Source: Lonicera japonica (taxonomy: Eukaryota; Streptophyta; Magnoliopsida; Dipsacales; Caprifoliaceae). Taken from it: a stretch of 64,000 nt of DNA. Below the pieces are notes generated by a model that searched no databases, was not told where the DNA came from, and saw nothing but the letters and a program-made list of their open reading frames with translations. The translations under genes and the position numbers were made by a program. Of the stretch, positions 59,147 through 64,000 are shown one piece after another. The DNA is taken from the NCBI GenBank assembly GCA_021464415.1, contig CM038468.1:3348001-3412000 (forward strand), given 5' to 3'. Each line of letters begins with the position of its first letter. Position 1 is the first letter of the stretch.

Positions 59147-59741
59147 AAGGGACTTCGCAATACCGGGGGAGTTCTAACCTAAGAACAACACAAAGAACAA
59201 GACAACAAAGACAAAAAGAAAATCATAAAAGGATATTATAAAAATTAAACAAAAACTGCACTAGGAACGGGAGTACGTAATAAACATAAAAGGTTACAGG
59301 CATACCTAATAGAGTATAAACATAGACCAGTACCTCAGAAGACTACGAGACTTAGAATTATATAGAATAAGATAGGCATCTTATTAAACTTAAAGAGACT
59401 CTCATGGAGAGAACTTACAAGCCAAACTTAGAAACAAAACTGAATGCCAGACCAGGATGATCAACAATAACAAGGCTCGCTCCTTTTATAGAGGAAGGGC
59501 TGAGCTACAGGACTCAATAATAGAGGACAGCTGTCCAACAACATGATTAAAGCAAACTTTTACAAAGTAGATTCCTGACAAAAGCAAAAGTAAAGCAAAA
59601 GTAAAGCACGCACTACTGTCATAAAGAAAAAGAGAAAATGACACCACAAACTTTCTATTACATCAACTTTAATAAAAGAGATTCGGGCTGTCTGGTAGCT
59701 GACTCACTTGCCGACACTGAGCTGGAGATCCGAGTTAAACA
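59147..59741 (-). promoter_or_regulatory. EPRV leader and promoter region, copy 2
   Basis: On the minus strand TATAAAAGGA lies at 59490-59481, with AAAGTAAAGC-type repeats upstream at about 59583-59607. Polyprotein frame ends at 59742. Leader runs from the TATA box to the primer site. Matches copy 1 closely. Confidence 0.8.
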
Positions 59742-60975
59742 TTAGTCTGTTTCGTTGCCATCAGTATCAAAATCATAATGAGAGCCATCATAAATGGGAG
59801 TGTTGGGACCACTGTCAAAGCTTCCATCTCTGTCACTATTGTATGCAAGATTATCAAGATCTGCTGCTGCATCATAGGGTTCTTCTTCTTCATCATCACC
59901 AGAATCCAAGCCAACAAAAGCATCAGAATCAGAACTGATTTCTCCATAACTCCATTTATGTTTCTGAGCGTAAATGTATAAACATTCAAATAGAGGAGCA
60001 CAGGATAAATCATTCATGTCACCATTATGCCACGGATCATCATTCCATTTGACATACTCTGTAACAGTATCATAATTAACACCATTTATAGCACAAATGT
60101 TTTGGAGAAATATGACATAATTGACGTTGTATGGTTCTTTAATGGATTTGGAGAGGTTTGTAGGAAACCATTCAACAATTTTTGCATTAGAACCATCTTC
60201 ATGAGGGACGCGCAAAGGGCCACGAAAATGAACAAGGCAATACAAATGATGATGTGTTTGGAGGGCTTCTTTCCATTGTTCAAGGGATTTGAACCAAGTG
60301 AGAAAGGTTATGAAATTGTATGTGCCTGGAGTTCCATAGAGCTGATTGTAAAAGGATCTGATTTCAGGATCAGATATGGCTATGCGAATGTATTGGAAAA
60401 GGATTGGGGCATTAAAAAGAAAACCTACAGTATATGCACGAGTCAAATACCATAGAAAAACAAGAGCAATCTTTGGTAGTCTGTGGGGGTGATGGATATG
60501 AAACATGGAACAGAAAGGATAGTTTGGATGGAGGCGTAAACCACGAAAACATAGGCCATGTTGTTCAAGAAGGAGCTCAAGGAATTTGAGGACCATATCC
60601 TTGTCTCTGCGTTTTAGGGTGTGTTCAAAGACTTCATTTTGAAGTTCTCTGGGAAGGTATGTTATGGCTTCTTGAGGTTCAAGGAGTGGGGTGAAGTTGC
60701 TGAATTGGAAGGGACCAGAAGGGTTGTAAACTGGTTTGATTTGGCTAGAAGGGAAAGGGTTTGAGCTAGCCTGGTTTGAATTCATGATTTGGGTAAAGGT
60801 ATAGATGATTGGAAGGCAGTGTGGAAGAGAGGGTGCAGGGTCATTGAATTTAAATGGTTTGCAAAAGGGTTCTTTCATGAAAGGGTCGATGTGGGACAAG
60901 AGATTAGTATTTTGAACTTGATGAACTGCGCCTTGTTGAGAAAAGAAGTCTGCAATAACATTGTTTTTGCCTTAA
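59742..60975 (-). pseudogene. EPRV polyprotein C-terminal extension of unknown function
   Basis: Open frame of at least 385 codons following RNase H, stop at 59742. It has no recognised enzyme motif. It starts with a Pro/Asn-rich part, has a Trp/Tyr-rich middle, and ends with an acidic stretch (GDDEEEEPYD). It is the only long intact frame left in this EPRV. Florendoviruses are reported to carry an extra protein of unknown function after the RT/RNase H region, and this fits that place. Whether it is fused or separately started cannot be told: the frame is open back into RNase H in the inverted copy at 58169. Confidence 0.7.
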
Positions 60976-61817
60976 ACATGTTTGAGTTCATAATCCCATT
61001 GAGAAAACCATTCTGACCATCTGAGCAATTGTGGATTTGGAATCTGCTTGTTTTAAAATTGAATCATGGCTGGAAATGAGGACATATCCATTTCTATTTT
61101 GATATGATGACCAATCAAATGAAACTGGAATTTCTCAATTCCTCATCTGACTACTAAAATCTCTTTGAAAGTAGAGTAATAGTGTAATTCACCCTGTTTG
61201 AACTTATCGGATTTGTATCCACAAGGAGTTCTAACGCCATTCTTTTCTTCAAGCAGGATCGCTACCCAAAATTCATCACTTGCATCTGTTTGCAAAATTC
61301 TTTGACCATCTAAGGGTATCTTCAATTCTGGTAGCTTTGCAGTAAGTGCCTTCAACTTTTGGACTGCATTGGATTGAGCTTCAGACCAGGGCGGTGGTGA
61401 CTTCTTCAAAAGGGCTGAGAGAGGAGCAGTACACGTAGCTACCTTCGGAATGAATTGAGACATGTAGTTTACCAAACCAAGAAACTGTTGAATTTGAGTT
61501 ATGTTGGTCAACTTGTCTGGAAACTTGAGTAAATCCTTAGAAATGTGCTGCTGGAGCTGGAATTTTCCATTTTTTATCATCATTCCAAGGAACTCAATTT
61601 CTTGGGTACCAATAACCATTTTTTTCTCGAAAAGCATAATTCCATGGGATAGAACTATGTGATGGAAATGGTGAAGGAGCTTGAGCTGTTCTGCTTTATT
61701 TGGACTAAATAGCAAAATGTCATCAATGTAGATTAATGCATTTGCTGCAATGGGTTCAAAGATAGACATCATCGTTTTTTGAAAAACAGAGGGGGCATTC
61801 TTTAATCCAAACGGCAT
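60976..61817 (-). pseudogene. EPRV reverse transcriptase C-terminal half and RNase H, broken
   Basis: The minus frame 61817-61143 starts MPFGLKNAPS, has the catalytic YIDDILLFS near 61730, the thumb/connection (FLGLVNYMSQFIP) and the RNase H start (LQTDASDEFW). Stops at about 61145-61143 and further on toward 60980 interrupt RNase H. The enzyme would copy viral RNA into DNA; it is not functional here. Confidence 0.9.
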
Positions 61818-62600
61818 AACCGTTCATTGATAATGAAATCCTGGAATGCAAAAAGCTGTTTTCGGACGATCAGTAGGAGTGATGCTTAACTGCCAAAAAC
61901 ATGCTTTCAAATCAAATTTGGAGAAGACATTTGCATTTGAAAGGTGGCTAAAAAGAGAATGTTTCTGAGGCAAAGGGAACTTGTCACTGGCAAGGAAATA
62001 GTTCAATGGCTGGTAATTGATTACGAGCCTCATCTTTCCACTAACTTGTTCAGACCGCTTATTCACATAAAAAGCTTCACACGCCCAAGGGGAAGTAGTT
62101 TCTTCAATCAACTTCTGCTGCTTTAGAGAAACTAATTCTTGAAGAGCTAGGGTTTGATGTTCTGGATTCATACCAGAATGAGAAGCACGTGTTGGATTGA
62201 CGTCTTCATTAAGCTTGAAAGGGAGCGTAACAAAGAACTTGTTGTTTTGCCATAGCGGGTTCTGACATTTAGCGAGGAATTCAATATAGGATTCTGCACA
62301 GGATATTGTGACAAGGTTCTTCTTGATTATTTCCAATGATATGCCTGGATCTATTGGAAATTCTGGAGCAGCTTGATAGAACGTGAGAGCTGCATCTGGA
62401 TCATGCCAATGGAGAAATTGCTTTTTGTATCTAAGACCACTATCAACAAATTGAACTGGAATCTTTTTGATGAGATCCCATCCAATCATAAGTTCTTTCT
62501 GTGTAGCATTACTACCATAAACTGAATGCTTGATTCTGAGGCCTGGGAAGAACTGTATCAGTATGGGTTTACTGACTTTATCAACATAGAGAATTTCACC
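61818..62600 (-). pseudogene. EPRV protease end and reverse transcriptase N-terminal half
   Basis: The minus frame 62489-61824 runs from the end of protease (MIGWDLI) through RT fingers (LVINYQPLNYFL, SKFDLKACFWQL) and ends at a TGA at 61823-61821, just before the MPFGLKN motif of the next piece. The frame is shared with the next piece, so this is a single nonsense change. A frame change at about 62600 separates it from the protease active site. Confidence 0.88.
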
Positions 62601-63012
62601 ATTAGCGACTCAAAAAAGCTAAATGGCAAGGCTTCCAAAATGCTGATGGGAGCAAACTGGGATTGATCATGGTCTTCATAGCACCAGTATCAAAGAGTGC
62701 AAGTACACTGATTGGTTTTGAGTAGGGCTCAGTAAATATCTTGACTTTGGCATGAGGGGAATGAATTGTAAGGCATTCTTCTTGAGAAAAAGCAAGCTGT
62801 TGTAGAGAACGAACATCATCATTTTCTTCTTCTGCTGAGGAAACAACAGAACTTTCTGCTTCACTGAAATCTGCTGATTCAACTTCTGATACTTCTGATT
62901 CAGTGTAAGCTAACTGCATTAAACAACCTGGAGAGGCTTTATCTTGAGCTGAGAGTACAGATTCAACATCTGATTCAGCAATATCAGGCGCAAGCTGATG
63001 AAGGAGAGCCAT
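62601..63012 (-). pseudogene. EPRV coat tail, acidic linker and protease active site
   Basis: Minus frame: coat tail (MALLHQLAPDIAES), a Ser/Glu-rich linker, then LALFDTGAMKT near 62690, the aspartic protease active site. The frame ends early near 62602 because of a frame change. Confidence 0.85.
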
Positions 63013-64000
63013 AAACTGCGTTCTTTTTGTAGCATCAGGGCAGTTTTTAGCAAAATGGCCAGGTTTTTTGCAAAGGAAACATTTATCGAATTTCTTTCCT
63101 TTGAAATTCTTTTTCTTGACAAACTTGAATTTCTTCTTACATAATTTTTACTTCTTGTAGGGCTTTACAAAAGTGTTGTCATCATACTTTTTGTGACGAG
63201 AGAACTTTCGATATTTCTTCTTATAAGCTTTCTTGTGTTGAGAACAATCACAGCCTTCTTTGTTCTTACACTTGATCTTCCAATGATCTTTGTTACAAGC
63301 TTTAAAGAGCATCTTACTGGTCTTTTCCATATCATCCATGAGCTTCTTTTGATTACAAATTTGTTCTACGGAATCTGCAAGATGTTCATAGATTTTTCCA
63401 ATGGAGAGATCCTTAATCGCTAGATTTTGGATCTTAAATAACTTTTCTGCTTCTGAGACAAGGGCATCAGGAAAAGATTGGAAGAAAACTTGCTTGAGAT
63501 TAACATCATCTAGACCGCCAATTTCATAGAATCGTTTTGACATTCGATCATAGTGGCGTTCTAAATCTGCTTCTTTAAGCGAACAGCACTTCATACCCAT
63601 GAATTCTGCACGGGCAATATCAGCATGACGGGCAGGAGTTCCAACAAACTCATTGTAAATTGTGCCCAAAAATAGATCAATTGAGGCTGCTTGCTGAAGC
63701 TGGAGTTGTCTGTATTCTTGGAGAGCTTCATACCAGTCATGTAATCTACCAACAAGACGAGCTAAAAATCTTTTAAGGACTGAGCGGAGATCATAGAGCT
63801 CATTGTCAGCAATTAACCATGCTTTGAATTGAAAGAATCTATCACGCCATTGATGTGGCTTGATATCATCTAGAGTGAATCTGACATGATTATCGTGTGC
63901 ATGATTTGACTGGGTGGATTAGCATTTGGAAAAGCAAAGGCTTCTGGAGGGTCTTCAACCATAGGTTCTTGATTTGGTTCAGCTGTAGGGTTTTGGGTAC
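63013..64000 (-). pseudogene. EPRV coat protein, N-terminal side off window
   Basis: The minus frame is open from about 63915 to a stop at 63148, with a further piece to 63013. It carries the capsid core (around DRFFQFKAWLI and GTIYNEFVGT), a Cys/Lys-rich basic region, then the CCHC knuckle CFLCKKPGHFAKNC near 63085-63044. A frame change lies near 63915, with Pro/Glu-rich linker sequence beyond to the window edge. The mature product would package viral DNA/RNA. Confidence 0.87.

Noticed and set aside
60027..60455. Plus-strand 142-codon frame opposite the EPRV C-terminal extension
   Set aside because: It is a shadow of the longer minus frame that is supported by the inverted copy at 58169.
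57553..64000. Possibility that the EPRV is an intact, activatable virus
   Set aside because: Stops and frame changes lie in coat, protease, RT and RNase H, plus an inverted, deleted segment. It is read as a defective integrated copy.

Overview
The window is nuclear DNA of a flowering plant, most likely a eudicot. It is AT-rich intergenic sequence built almost entirely from transposable elements and endogenous pararetrovirus (EPRV) DNA. The evidence is plant LTR retrotransposons with initiator-Met or TGGCGCC primer sites, a LOB-domain and a plant-mobile-domain (PMD) coding sequence, a PIF/Harbinger element, MITEs, and Caulimoviridae polyprotein remnants. No single-copy host gene, tRNA, rRNA or CRISPR array was recognised.

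Left part (1-11.9 kb). Positions 1 to about 7095 look like the 3' portion of a Tat/Ogre-like LTR retrotransposon on the + strand. It holds an antisense four-exon PMD gene (1-3610, minus) whose first intron is filled by a 69-bp minisatellite. Next come its TATA box with upstream TGTCGCGCGACA palindromes, a 46-bp array of small hairpins, and an LTR starting at 5533 that carries nine more copies of the same palindrome before its own TATA box. This element interrupts the reverse transcriptase of an older minus-strand Ty3/gypsy element (7098-10909). That element has one open frame broken by three stop codons. A pol C-terminal piece and another copy of the Tat-like LTR follow.

Middle-left (12-24.3 kb). 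This holds a short copia-like LTR, a 2-kb element with long inverted ends, several paralogous non-coding blocks, a 2.24-kb probable solo LTR with target duplication AGCAT, and a third Tat-like LTR piece.

Centre (24.3-33.5 kb). An old florendovirus-like EPRV copy is interrupted precisely by a 4.77-kb LTR retrotransposon (26069-30839, 5-bp duplication AGCTT). This element has no gag or pol. It carries, antisense, a nearly intact LOB-domain (LBD) transcription-factor coding sequence. It is the most unusual object in the window.

Right part (33.5-57.5 kb). Repeated blocks of up to about 4-5 kb, MITEs, a solo Athila-like LTR (duplication ATAAG), a decayed PIF/Harbinger element with its Myb/SANT-like partner gene, and a fourth Tat-like LTR. 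Right end (57.5-64 kb). A second, younger and rearranged EPRV locus with two copies of the viral promoter region, two primer-binding sites in opposite orientations, an internal inverted segment, and a broken minus-strand polyprotein running off the window edge.

Theme: two different LTR elements each carry an antisense, host-type regulatory protein gene near tandem repeats on the 3' LTR side. Several element families also carry perfect palindromes close to their promoters.
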